Source: Acidobacteriota bacterium (GTDB lineage: Bacteria > Acidobacteriota > Vicinamibacteria > Vicinamibacterales > Fen-181). Taken from it: a stretch of 64,000 nt of DNA. The stretch covers positions 42,524 to 106,523 of the forward strand of contig PMZR01000016.1 in NCBI GenBank assembly GCA_003170135.1, given 5' to 3'. The first letter of the stretch is position 1. Each line of letters begins with the position of its first letter. Of this stretch, positions 35,211 to 46,143 are shown one piece after another. The notes below the pieces were generated by a model. It had not been told where the DNA came from. It searched no databases and worked only from the letters and a program-made list of their open reading frames with translations. Both the position numbers and the translations under genes were made by a program.

Positions 35211-36004
35211 CGGCCGCGCTGTTCGTGATGCTCGTCCCCGTCACCGCATGGGCGCAAGTGTCCATCGAGGCGACGCCTCTGCGCGTCGAACTGAAGACCG
35301 GGCCCGGCGGCACCTACACACAGACGGTCACGCTGTCGAACCACGACACCAACGCGGTGCGGATTCACGCCAGCCTGAACGACTGGTACCTGTCGAAGGA
35401 CGGCACGCCGCAGTTCAAGGAGCCCGACACTTCGATGCCGTACTCCGCGGCGACCTGGATTCGCGTCAATCCCGCGGACAGCATCGCGCAACCGGGCGCC
35501 ACTCAAGTGGCACGCTTCACGGTGACAGTGCCGGCGGGCATGGCGCCGGGGGGCTACCGCGCGGCGATCATGTTCGAGTTCAGCCCCCCGGGTGCGGCAG
35601 GGGTCGTGTCCAAGGGTGTGATGTTCAGGAGCCGCCTCGCGACGCTCGTGTATGTGACCGTCGGCTCGTCGACGCCGGCGATCGAACTGGTGGATGTGGA
35701 AGCGCGCCAGCGGAACGGCCAGCCCCCGACCTCGGTTGTCGTGGCGACGCTGAAGAACACGGGGCACGTGCACGTGCGGACCAAGGGGCAGATGCTCGTC
35801 TATGACAAGGCCGGAACGATGGTGCGCAAGATCCTCGTGCCCGATGTTCCCGTCCTGCCCGAAAGCGAGCGCGAGGTCATGATCGCGTTGGCCGACGAAG
35901 GCCAGGCCAGCCTGCCGCCGGGCGAGTACAAGGTCGAACTCCGCATCGACGTCGGGCTTCCGGAACTGCTGGTTGGCGAAACGACAGTGACGATCGGGAA
36001 GTAA
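35150..36004 (+). CDS. PapD-like periplasmic chaperone
   Basis: Exported protein of 284 aa with two immunoglobulin-like domains. VSIEATPLRVELKTGPGGTY, TVTLSNHDTNAVRIHASLND and WIRVNPADSIAQPGATQVAR match the N-terminal domain of pilus-type chaperones (SPTR..L..G..A...V.N.......V......W, and 'P....L.PGQ.Q..R'); GGYRAAIMFEF and domain two with VVVATLKNTGHVHVRTKGQML follow. The only start that leaves a full signal peptide is ATG 35150, overlapping subunit 4 by 61 bp; its n-region is long (MDLQRRHVYADHRLHAQR). It is more diverged than PapD and may instead be a sibling of DUF916-type surface binding proteins, but the role as holder of the small subunits fits. Confidence 0.7.
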   Translation: MDLQRRHVYADHRLHAQRALAAALFVMLVPVTAWAQVSIEATPLRVELKTGPGGTYTQTVTLSNHDTNAVRIHASLNDWYLSKDGTPQFKEPDTSMPYSAATWIRVNPADSIAQPGATQVARFTVTVPAGMAPGGYRAAIMFEFSPPGAAGVVSKGVMFRSRLATLVYVTVGSSTPAIELVDVEARQRNGQPPTSVVVATLKNTGHVHVRTKGQMLVYDKAGTMVRKILVPDVPVLPESEREVMIALADEGQASLPPGEYKVELRIDVGLPELLVGETTVTIGK

Positions 36005-36006
36005 CG

Positions 36007-38406
36007 ATGCGACGCTCCTGGCTGTTGATCATCGCGGTCCTGCTCTTCGCGGCACCCGTTGCCGCCCAGCAGGGATCCGTCCAGGTGATCGCGGCCAGCA
36101 ACGTGACCACGGGCGACGAGTCGCGCACCGGCGGGTTGCAGGGCTACCAGCCGGACTTCGGCGTGTCCTGGTTCCAGCCAACCAAGACGTGGGGCACGTT
36201 GAGTTTCGACGGTCACGCCGTGCGCGCGGGCAACGACCCGCGCCTGGGCCGCGCGCTGTTCGCCGTGAAGGACCTGAAGAAGGACGGCCTGACGTGGAAC
36301 CTCACCGCGGGTGACAGCGCCTACACGCCGTTCCTCACCGACTACGGCTTCAACAACCTGTTCGGGCCGCAGGTGAACTTCCGCGGCGGGTCGGTGTCGG
36401 CGACCGGCGCGAACACCACGCTGTCGATCACCGCCGGCCGCGTCACCGTGTTCAAGGACCTGTTCGCCGCCGATGCCGAAGCGCTCGGGCAGAGCCTGTT
36501 CGTGGCCCGCGCGACCCAGAAGGTCTCGAAGTGGTTCGAGGTCGTCGCGCACGCGTCGCGCGTCAGGACGCAGGACCTGCACCAGTTCAACTATCTCATC
36601 GAATCCAGCGACGACGCGGGCGCCGGGATTCGCATGAACGTCTCCAAGACGCTGCAGGTCATCGGCGACGCGGGTGTCACCTCGTACCGGCGCAAGGACG
36701 CGACCAACTGGGAACAGAAGCCGTCGATGCTGGTGGGCGCGCGCTGGACCGGAACGCAGGGCTGGTTCCAGGTCGACGCACACCGCTTCTCGCCCGGCAA
36801 CTTCAGCGTGTTCAACAACCCGTACAACGACCGGCAGGGACTGTTCGCGGGCGGCGATTACGCGCTCGGGTCGCGGGTCCGGGTGTCGGGCGGCTGGGAT
36901 CTGTTCCAGGACAACCTCGACGCGACCGGCCAGACCGCCACCAGCCGCGGCACCGCGTCGCGCGCCTACGGCGGCGCCAACGCCCGCGTGAATTCGCACC
37001 TCTCGTTCGGCGTGCGCCTGGAGCAGGGGGCCCGCACCTCGAAGCCCTCGCAGTATTCGATCGGGTACGAGAGCGACACGGGGGCCCGGTCCGCCGACGT
37101 GCAGGTGTCGTTCTCCAAGTGGAACGCGACGGCCAGGTATGAACAGCGGTCCAACGTGGACGTCAACGGCGCGAGCGGCGCGGTCGGCGGGACCACGGCC
37201 ACCTTCACCGAGCACGACGTGTCCAGCCAGCTGTCGCTCAACCTCACGAACAGGGCCCAGATGTTCGGCACGCTGTTCCTGACCGAACGCCGCGGCCAGG
37301 CCGGAAGCGATCAGTCCTTCTGGCAGGCGAGCGCCGGCGCGCAGGTGCAGTTGACCCGCCGGAGCCTGTTCGCGCGCGGCGAAGTGACGCTGAGCCGGAA
37401 CCGCGATCTCGAGACCGACCTCCTCACGCCCCGCAGCGCGTTCAACGGGGGGCTGACCGCCCAGATCGCCAGGCACGTGGCGCTCTCGCTGGATGTCTAC
37501 CTGGATCGGTCGCCGGTTCAGATGGTCAAGGTGAACCCGTGGATGTCGCGCACCATGCTGCGCCTCGTCTACACCCTGCCGACCGGCTCGCCGGTCCTCG
37601 CCAGCGGGGCCGCCGCCGCCAGGATGCCGCGCGGGAAGGAAACGATCGAAGGCACCGTGTTCGTGGACTGGAATGGCGACGGCGCCCAGAACGCGGACGA
37701 GGAAGCGCTCGGTGGCGTGCGCGTGATGCTGGACGGTGGCCTGGGCGCCACGGCCGACGCGAAGGGGCACTTCAGGTTCGAGCACATCGTGGCCGGCCCG
37801 CACGAGGTTACGCTCGACATCCCGACGATCCCCGCCGACTTCGACCCGCCCTCGGCCACCTCGCTCGATCTGAGCCTGCATCGCAACACCGTGCCGAGCG
37901 TGGGGTTCGGCCTGGTGCCCCTGGGCGACATCGAAGGCGTAGTGCTCGAGGACAGCAACGGCAACGGCGCGATAGACGAGGGCGACAAGGGCGTGGATGG
38001 GGCGGTCGTGGTGCTGGACGATGGCGCCAGGACCGAGGTCGTCCACAACGGCCTGTTCCGCTTCCCTGGCGTGCGCACCGGCGCTCACACGGTTCAGTTG
38101 CTGCTCGAGTCGCTGCCCGACGACACCGCGCTGACCGGCGAACGCCAGGTCGAGGTGCAGGTGACGCGCTCGCAGCGAACGGCTCTCACGGGCTTCCTGC
38201 TCGCCATCGAGAAGCGCCCGGAGATCAGGAAGATCTTCGCGCCGAAGAAGGCCGACGGCGGCAAGGCCGATGGCACGAGCGGATCGGGCAAGAACGGCGG
38301 GAAGGTGGACAAGAGCAGCGCTTCCAAGAGCGGCGCCTCGAAGAGCGGTCTCACCAAGAGCAGTGACTCGAAGAGCGGCGCGACGAAGAGCAGCGAATCG
38401 AAGTAG
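36007..38406 (+). CDS. Outer-membrane beta-barrel protein with two SdrD-like domains
   Basis: Exported protein of 799 aa starting 2 bp after the chaperone stop. Signal peptide MRRSWLLIIAVLLFAAPVAA. Residues ~25-540 are dense alternating beta-strands typical of a large outer-membrane barrel (for example FGVSWFQPTKTWGTLSFDGH, WFQVDAHRFSPGNFSVFNNP). Residues ~545-720 are two SdrD B-like/prealbumin-like modules, each with a Ca-loop: VDWNGDGAQNADEEALGGV and EDSNGNGAIDEGDKGVDGA. The tail is a Lys/Ser/Gly-rich repeat (SKSGASKSGLTKS). In layout it holds the place of an usher, and archaic ushers share such length, but no PapC motif was recognised; it might be a barrel anchor for the subunits or a separate adhesin. 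Confidence 0.68.
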   Translation: MRRSWLLIIAVLLFAAPVAAQQGSVQVIAASNVTTGDESRTGGLQGYQPDFGVSWFQPTKTWGTLSFDGHAVRAGNDPRLGRALFAVKDLKKDGLTWNLTAGDSAYTPFLTDYGFNNLFGPQVNFRGGSVSATGANTTLSITAGRVTVFKDLFAADAEALGQSLFVARATQKVSKWFEVVAHASRVRTQDLHQFNYLIESSDDAGAGIRMNVSKTLQVIGDAGVTSYRRKDATNWEQKPSMLVGARWTGTQGWFQVDAHRFSPGNFSVFNNPYNDRQGLFAGGDYALGSRVRVSGGWDLFQDNLDATGQTATSRGTASRAYGGANARVNSHLSFGVRLEQGARTSKPSQYSIGYESDTGARSADVQVSFSKWNATARYEQRSNVDVNGASGAVGGTTATFTEHDVSSQLSLNLTNRAQMFGTLFLTERRGQAGSDQSFWQASAGAQVQLTRRSLFARGEVTLSRNRDLETDLLTPRSAFNGGLTAQIARHVALSLDVYLDRSPVQMVKVNPWMSRTMLRLVYTLPTGSPVLASGAAAARMPRGKETIEGTVFVDWNGDGAQNADEEALGGVRVMLDGGLGATADAKGHFRFEHIVAGPHEVTLDIPTIPADFDPPSATSLDLSLHRNTVPSVGFGLVPLGDIEGVVLEDSNGNGAIDEGDKGVDGAVVVLDDGARTEVVHNGLFRFPGVRTGAHTVQLLLESLPDDTALTGERQVEVQVTRSQRTALTGFLLAIEKRPEIRKIFAPKKADGGKADGTSGSGKNGGKVDKSSASKSGASKSGLTKSSDSKSGATKSSESK

Positions 38407-38412
38407 TGCGGC

Positions 38413-38907
38413 CTATGGCGCGGACAAGACGAACCTGAGCGGCAGCAAATAAGTTCCGGCCGCCGTGGCGCCGCGCAGCGTGAACGACACGCGTCCCTCG
38501 CGCAACCCACTTCCACTCCAACGGCCGGCGACGTGCGGACCCGCGTCCGACAGCGTGCCGGCGTTGTCGCCTTCCCCGACGTAGCCCACCGCCAGGTCCG
38601 CGGACGGACCGCCAGCCGGCGCATCGATGCTGCCGGCCGCTTCCACCGTGAGGACGACGTCTCCGTCCTTGTGTGTCCGCGCAGCGGCCGAGAAGTCGAT
38701 GGACACGGTCGGGATGGACATCGGGTTCGTGACGTCGAAGCGCGCTTCGGAGACGGAGACCCGCAGTGAGGTGTGATTCTGGAGGACGAGCGACAGGCTG
38801 ACAACCCTCGTCGAATCCGCGCGTCCCATCGGCGCCTGCGCGCCGATCTGCACAACGGTCAGGCTCACCAGGATCGCCGCGATGAACCGAGTGGCGTGCA
38901 GGTGCAT
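38413..38907 (-). CDS. Diverged secreted subunit-like protein 5
   Basis: Exported protein of 164 aa on the opposite strand, 6 bp tail-to-tail with the barrel gene. Start ATG 38907 gives MHLHATRFIAAILVSLTVVQ...GAQ as signal peptide. The mature part keeps the size and end of the four subunits: RWSGSGLREGRVSFTLRGAT and the last residues GTYLLPLRFVLSAP; the DPDT motif is missing. Probably a distant relative that forms or caps the same structure. Promoter on the minus strand was not firmly identified; 38908-39160 holds a GGTGG-CAA-CCACC inverted repeat near 38992 and a TAAAAT at 39076 for the divergent gene. Confidence 0.65.
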   Translation of the reverse strand: MHLHATRFIAAILVSLTVVQIGAQAPMGRADSTRVVSLSLVLQNHTSLRVSVSEARFDVTNPMSIPTVSIDFSAAARTHKDGDVVLTVEAAGSIDAPAGGPSADLAVGYVGEGDNAGTLSDAGPHVAGRWSGSGLREGRVSFTLRGATAAGTYLLPLRFVLSAP

Positions 38908-39160
38908 CGGATGAGGCAGATGGATGCTACGGCCGTGCCAGGCCTGCGACAAGACCTCGAGCGACGGCAATGTTTAGGTCAATTCATGACATTGGTGGCA
39001 ACCACCGCCGTCTACACGACTCTGCGGTTAGCCCAATCCGACTCGACCGCTCCACGGCGTGTAGACCCACCGTGCTAAAATGTGTCGATTCGGCGGGCGA
39101 AACCGCACGTGTGCGCGGTCTCTCGTGCCCGACCCGTCCATCCAGGCGCATCAATCCCGC

Positions 39161-41212
<2,052 letters not shown>

Positions 41213-41451
41213 GTCTAATGCCGAGCCGGCGCCATTTCTGTCAGCCGATTACAAATCCGTAACAGCCCCGAGGCGCTCCGGGCCGTCCCGCGCCGACTTT
41301 CACGCCAATCCTGCAAATCGAGCCCGGGCACGTCCTTTGCGCCACGTGACGGATGTCTGTCGAGGTGTGTCGCCGGGCAGTCGCTCGAACCGGCGCTCCT
41401 CCTCCAAAAAGACCCAGCCCCCTCGACGCTAACTGAATGACAGAAAATGCT

Positions 41452-41480
41452 TTGCCCGCCGGCGCCACGCCGGTTACACT
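41452..41480 (+). promoter_or_regulatory. Sigma-70 type promoter of the NtrB/NtrC-like pair
   Basis: TTGCCC (41452-41457), 17-bp spacer, TACACT (41475-41480). Transcription from about 41487 gives a 100-nt leader to ATG 41590 and rules out the earlier ATG at 41437. The remaining part of 41213-41589 shows no gene or repeat. Confidence 0.6.
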
Positions 41481-41589
41481 ATTGCAATCTCCTGCGGCTG
41501 ACCCCCAGAACTCAACAGCGTTCCACGTACAGTCGCTCTCGCCGGCCCCTGGACGACGGCAGCGGTCGAAGACTGCGATACCCGGCACG

Positions 41590-42720
41590 ATGGCAGAATC
41601 TGCAACCGCGTCGATCGATACGCTTGTCGGTGACAGCTTCTTCCGGCACATGGTCCAGAGCATGCGCAACGGCGTGCTGGCGATCACGCGCGATGGCCGG
41701 ATTGCGGTCATGAACGAGGTCGCCTACCGCACCTTCGGGCTGACGCCCTCGCCCGAGGATATCGGCCAGCCCTTCGGCGACGTGCTGCGCGACCAGCCCG
41801 ACGTGGTCCGTATCATGGCGAGCGCCTTCGAGCTCAACCACCTGCCGAACCGGGCCGAGTTGCGGCTGAAGACATGCCGCAAGGTCATCGGATACACGCT
41901 GTCGCACGTCCTGGACGAGCGCGGCCAGGCGGCAGGCGCGGCGCTCTTCTTCAAGGACCTGACCAGGGTCGAACAGCTCGAAGAACGCGAGCGGCTGCGC
42001 GACCGGCTGGCGGCGCTCGGCGAGATGGCCGCAGCCATCGCGCACGAGTTGAAGAATCCGCTCGCCGGCATCGAGGTGATGGCCGGACTGCTGCGGCGAC
42101 AGGTGCCCGATTCGCCCGATCTGCAGGGATTGCTCGGCGACATCATCAGCGAAACGAAGATGGCCAACGCGATCGTGCTCGAGATGCTCGAGTTCGTCCG
42201 GCCGATCCGGCTGGAAGTCGAGCGCACCTCGATCGCGCAGGTGCTGCACGACGCGGTGCGCATGGCCGAGAGCAAAGTCAGCCGGCGCGAGATCGGCATC
42301 ACGATGAGCGTCGAGGCGCACCTCCCGCTCATCCAGGGCGATCATCACCAGCTGTGTCGATTGTTCACCAACCTGATGGCGAACGCGTTCGAGGCGCTCG
42401 ACGGCAAGGGCACGGTGGCGATCACGGCCGCGGCGGGGCCGCCCGAGGAAGACCACTCCGGATCGCCCGATGCCCACCCCGCGCCGATGATCGTCATCGA
42501 GGTCGCCGACAACGGGCCGGGCGTGCCGCCCGACATCGCCGATCGCATTTTCAACCCGTTCTTCACCACCAAGGCGCAGGGGTCGGGTCTCGGCCTCGCG
42601 ATCGTGCGCAAGATCGTGGACGCGCATGACGGCCGAATCGACCTCACCAGCAGCCCGGAACATGGGACCTGCTTCCGGGTGACGCTGCCGATGTCGAGCC
42701 GCAAGGAATGGTACCAGTGA
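41590..42720 (+). CDS. NtrB-like PAS sensor histidine kinase
   Basis: Soluble kinase of 376 aa: PAS (about 15-120, SMRNGVLAITRDGRIAVMNE), HisKA with His152 in AAIAHELKNPLAGIEVM, and HATPase_c with N-box LFTNLMANAFEAL, VADNGPGVPPDIADRIF, FFTTK and GSGLGLAI. The short form and the downstream sigma-54 activator are typical of NtrB/AtoS-like pairs. ATG 41590 is chosen because a promoter lies between it and the earlier ATG 41437. The partner gene starts 75 bp downstream. The signal is not evident; no membrane helix is present. Confidence 0.9.
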   Translation: MAESATASIDTLVGDSFFRHMVQSMRNGVLAITRDGRIAVMNEVAYRTFGLTPSPEDIGQPFGDVLRDQPDVVRIMASAFELNHLPNRAELRLKTCRKVIGYTLSHVLDERGQAAGAALFFKDLTRVEQLEERERLRDRLAALGEMAAAIAHELKNPLAGIEVMAGLLRRQVPDSPDLQGLLGDIISETKMANAIVLEMLEFVRPIRLEVERTSIAQVLHDAVRMAESKVSRREIGITMSVEAHLPLIQGDHHQLCRLFTNLMANAFEALDGKGTVAITAAAGPPEEDHSGSPDAHPAPMIVIEVADNGPGVPPDIADRIFNPFFTTKAQGSGLGLAIVRKIVDAHDGRIDLTSSPEHGTCFRVTLPMSSRKEWYQ

Positions 42721-42795
42721 GCGGGATTCAACCGTCACCGCAGAACACCACGGCGATTGTGGCGGCGCCGACGCGTCTACTGAGGGAGCGCTGAG

Positions 42796-44199
42796 ATGGG
42801 CCGTATTCTGATTGCCGACGACCACGACGCGTTGCGTCGGGGGCTCGCGCGCGCGTTGCGGGAAGCGGGGCACGACGTCGAAGAGGCGCCCAACGGCAAC
42901 GCGGCGATCACGTTGCTCCACGAGAGTCACTTCGACGTGGTGGTGAGCGACCTCAAGATGGGCGGCAGCGACGGGCTCGAGGTGCTGCGCACGACCAAGA
43001 CGCTGCACCCCTCGACGTCGGTCATCCTCATGACGGCCTTCGGTTCGGTGAACACCGCGGTCGAGGCGATGAAGAGCGGCGCGTTCGATTACGTGCAGAA
43101 GCCGTTCGAAGTCGAGGAGATGGAGGTCAAGATCCAGAAGGCGCTCGAGCTGCGCCGTCTCCATCACGAGCTCGACTACCTGCGCCACACGCAGCAGGAC
43201 ATCTACGAGTTCGACCGCATCGTGGGCACCAGCCCCGCGCTCGAGCGCGTCCTCGCGGTCATCCGCAAGGTCGCCAAGAGCAACACGACGGTGCTCATCC
43301 GCGGCGAGACGGGCACCGGCAAGGAGCTCATCGCGGGGGCCATCCACCACAACTCGTTGCGGGCGGCGCGCAACTTCGTGCGGGTGAATTGCGCGGCCCT
43401 GCAGGAAAACCTCCTCGAGTCAGAGCTGTTCGGACACGAGAAGGGCGCGTTCACCAGCGCGGACAAGCAGCGCATCGGCCGCTTCGAGCAGGCCGACGGC
43501 GGCAGCCTGTTCCTCGATGAAGTGGGCGACATGAGCCCCAGCACGCAGTCGAAGATCCTCCGCGTGCTGCAGGAACACGAATTCGAGCGACTGGGCGGCA
43601 CGCGCACCCTCCGCGTCGATGTCCGCCTGATCGCGGCGACCAACCGCAGCCTCGCCAACATGGTCGCCTCGGGGCTGTTCCGCGAGGACCTCTACTACCG
43701 CCTCAACGTCGTCTCGGTGGAGATGCCGCCCCTGCGCGATCGCAAGGAAGACATCATCGCCCTGGCGGAGTTCTTCGTCCACCGCTTCACGGGGGAGCTG
43801 AAGAAGAAGATCGACGGGATGCACCCGGACGCCCAGAAGATGCTGGTGCGATACAACTGGCCGGGAAACATCCGCGAGCTCGAGAACGCCATCGAGCGGG
43901 CCGTGCTGCTCACCGAAGGCCCGACGATCGGCCCCGACGATCTGCGGCTGGGGGAGGTCATCTCGGCGGGGGGCAACCAGCAGGGCGTGCCGCTCGTGCG
44001 GATTCCGCCCAGCGGCATCGCGCTCGAGGAAATCGAGCGTCACGCGCTCGTCGAAGCGCTGAAGATGTCCAACTGGGTCCAGAAGGACGCGGCCGAGTTG
44101 CTGTCCATCAGCGCGCGCGTGATGAACTACAAGATCAAGACGCTCGGCATCGACTTCCCGCACGGCCGGCGGCCGCCGCAGGTCGTCGAATCCGTGTAA
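42796..44199 (+). CDS. NtrC-like sigma-54 dependent response regulator
   Basis: Activator of sigma-54 promoters, 467 aa. Receiver domain (1-120) with phosphoacceptor Asp52 in SDLKMGGSDG. AAA+ domain (~140-380) with Walker A GETGTGKE (170-177), Walker B GSLFLDEVGD and sensor II NWPGNIREL. The sigma-54 contact loop reads GAFTSA (217-222) instead of the canonical GAFTGA. C-terminal Fis-type HTH with WVQKDAAELLSISARVMNYK. Start ATG 42796 with GGGAGCG upstream. Sigma-54 type promoters are found before three PEGA genes and perhaps the TPR gene in this window, which makes this a candidate controller. Confidence 0.93.
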   Translation: MGRILIADDHDALRRGLARALREAGHDVEEAPNGNAAITLLHESHFDVVVSDLKMGGSDGLEVLRTTKTLHPSTSVILMTAFGSVNTAVEAMKSGAFDYVQKPFEVEEMEVKIQKALELRRLHHELDYLRHTQQDIYEFDRIVGTSPALERVLAVIRKVAKSNTTVLIRGETGTGKELIAGAIHHNSLRAARNFVRVNCAALQENLLESELFGHEKGAFTSADKQRIGRFEQADGGSLFLDEVGDMSPSTQSKILRVLQEHEFERLGGTRTLRVDVRLIAATNRSLANMVASGLFREDLYYRLNVVSVEMPPLRDRKEDIIALAEFFVHRFTGELKKKIDGMHPDAQKMLVRYNWPGNIRELENAIERAVLLTEGPTIGPDDLRLGEVISAGGNQQGVPLVRIPPSGIALEEIERHALVEALKMSNWVQKDAAELLSISARVMNYKIKTLGIDFPHGRRPPQVVESV

Positions 44200-44227
44200 T
44201 CGGGGATCGGGCGGATCGGAGTTCGCC

Positions 44228-44268
44228 TGGTCCTAGTTTCTGGTCCCTGGTCCCTAGTCCCCGGTCGC
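44228..44268. repeat. Heptamer tandem array, unit TGGTCCC
   Basis: Six units in period 7 (first is 6 bp) between the NtrC-like gene and the metallopeptidase gene: TGGTCC, TAGTTTC, TGGTCCC, TGGTCCC, TAGTCCC, CGGTCGC. Confidence 0.8.
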
Positions 44269-44358
44269 ACGTGCGTCGCCCACTGCCCCCTCCGGCTGTG
44301 CTATCGTCTGCTCTCCCGCCCCCCGCGCGCCCTTTCAGCCCGACAAAGGAGACCGCCT

Positions 44359-46143
44359 GTGAGGAGGCTACTGAGCTCGACCGCCGTCGGCGCCCTCGCC
44401 GTCATCTGGCTGTTCGCCCACGCGGCGCCGAGCGCGCAGGCGCGTCGGGTCACGCAGATGATGGCCACCACGTCCGCGCAGGCGCAGCAGTTCGACGCGC
44501 GGATCGACCGCATGCTGTCCGACGGCGATCTAAAACTCCAAAGCCTCACCGCCGACGAACTGCTTCCGGGCCGCACGCACGAGCGCCTGCAGCAGACCTA
44601 CCAGGACGTCCCGATATTCGGCGCCGACGTGACCCGCGAACTCGACGGGGCGACAGTGTCCGTCCTCGGCCAGGTCTACACGGGCGTGGAAGTCGACACG
44701 GCGCCGGCGATTAGCGCCGAGCAGGCTGAAGCGGTCGTGGGCGCGATCACGGGAAAGACGGCGCCGGAACCGACGGGACGGCTGGTCATCCTGCCCGCCG
44801 ACGACGGCACCTTTGCCCTCACGTGGCAGGTCCGCCGCTTCACGGGCGACGACCTGAAAGTGTTCTTCATCGACGCGCACACGGGTACGGTGGCGCTCGA
44901 ATACAGCGACCTGGAGACGCAGGCCGCCATCGGGCGCGGCGCCGGCGTGCTGGGCGACGTCAAGAAGATGAGCGCGTCCCAGGCGGGCGGCATCTACGTC
45001 GCCGACGACAAGATGCGGCCCCCGAAGCTGGTCACCTACGACCTGAAAGGCGACCTGGCCCGCACGAAGCTGTTGCTCGGCGACCCGGTCGGCGTGACCA
45101 TTCCCGCGGCCGACACTGACCGGGCGGGCGATTCCGACAACGTGTGGACCGACGGCGATGTCGTCGACGCACACACGTACCTCGGCTGGACCTACGATTA
45201 CTACTTCAAGCGGTTCAACCGGCGAGGCCTGAACGACCAGTCGGCGGCGATGCTCGGGATCGCCCACCCCGGGAGGCGCAGCGACGCCGTGCAGGTGAGC
45301 CAGTCGAGTCCTTCCGACTTCAACACGTACTGGACCAACGCGTTCTGGTGCGGGGGCTGCGGCGCGGGCGGCGCCAGTTTCATGATGTTCGGCGAAGGCC
45401 TGCCGGCCGGCTATTACGTTTCGCCGGGCGGCCAGTACGTGGACTACCTGGCGGCATCGCTCGACATCGTCGCGCACGAGCTGACACACGGCGTCACGGG
45501 CTATTCGTCGAACCTCGTCTATCGCGATGAACCGGGCGCGCTCAACGAAGCGTTCTCCGACATCATCGGCACGAGCGTCGAGTTCTACTATCAGCCGCGC
45601 GCCGCCGACGTCGTCAACGGCAGCGGGACGATGACCGCGGATTACCTGATGGGCGAGGACTCGTTCCGCGCGTTCGCCAGCGGGTCGCACTCGGGGCTCC
45701 GGTCGCTCGCCAATCCCGCGTTGTTCAGCAACCCCGATCACTACAGCAAGCGACGCTACATCGGCACCGCCACCGACAATGGCGGTGTCCACTACAACTC
45801 GACGATTGTCGGCCACGCGTTCTACCTGGCCATCGAAGGCGGCACCAACCGCACGTCCGGGCTGTCGGTGCAGGGTGTCGGCGACAAGAACCGCGATCAG
45901 ATCGAGAAGATCTTCTATCGCGCGTTCGTCTACAACCTGACGTCGCAGGCCACGTTCTCGATGGCGCGTCTCGCCACCATCCAGGCCGCCCGCGACCTGT
46001 ACGGCACCGGCAGCGCGCCCGAACAGGCCGTGACGCAGGCGTGGAATGCGGTCGGCGTGACCAGCACGTCGTCCGGGATTGTCGCCGCGGCACCGACGGA
46101 AAAGGAGCGACCGACGGTCGGCCAGCGCGGGAGAGAGAAATGA
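44359..46143 (+). CDS. M4 family (thermolysin-like) metallopeptidase
   Basis: Secreted zinc endopeptidase precursor of 594 aa. Signal peptide MRRLLSSTAVGALAVIWLFA; propeptide with the FTP and PepSY-like regions (~40-190); catalytic part from ~200 with zinc motif HELTH (373-377) and third ligand Glu397 in GALNEAFSD, a spacing of 24 residues as in thermolysin; the active-site His is in GGVHYNSTIVGHAFYLA. The short tail AAAPTEKERPTVGQRGREK carries no known sorting signal. GTG 44359 has AAAGGAG upstream at 44345-44351. It is coupled to the next gene by ATGA overlap. Confidence 0.93.
   Translation: MRRLLSSTAVGALAVIWLFAHAAPSAQARRVTQMMATTSAQAQQFDARIDRMLSDGDLKLQSLTADELLPGRTHERLQQTYQDVPIFGADVTRELDGATVSVLGQVYTGVEVDTAPAISAEQAEAVVGAITGKTAPEPTGRLVILPADDGTFALTWQVRRFTGDDLKVFFIDAHTGTVALEYSDLETQAAIGRGAGVLGDVKKMSASQAGGIYVADDKMRPPKLVTYDLKGDLARTKLLLGDPVGVTIPAADTDRAGDSDNVWTDGDVVDAHTYLGWTYDYYFKRFNRRGLNDQSAAMLGIAHPGRRSDAVQVSQSSPSDFNTYWTNAFWCGGCGAGGASFMMFGEGLPAGYYVSPGGQYVDYLAASLDIVAHELTHGVTGYSSNLVYRDEPGALNEAFSDIIGTSVEFYYQPRAADVVNGSGTMTADYLMGEDSFRAFASGSHSGLRSLANPALFSNPDHYSKRRYIGTATDNGGVHYNSTIVGHAFYLAIEGGTNRTSGLSVQGVGDKNRDQIEKIFYRAFVYNLTSQATFSMARLATIQAARDLYGTGSAPEQAVTQAWNAVGVTSTSSGIVAAAPTEKERPTVGQRGREK

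Noticed and set aside
41437-41589. N-terminal 51-residue extension of the NtrB-like kinase
   Set aside because: The promoter lies after that ATG, and the extra residues have no domain character.
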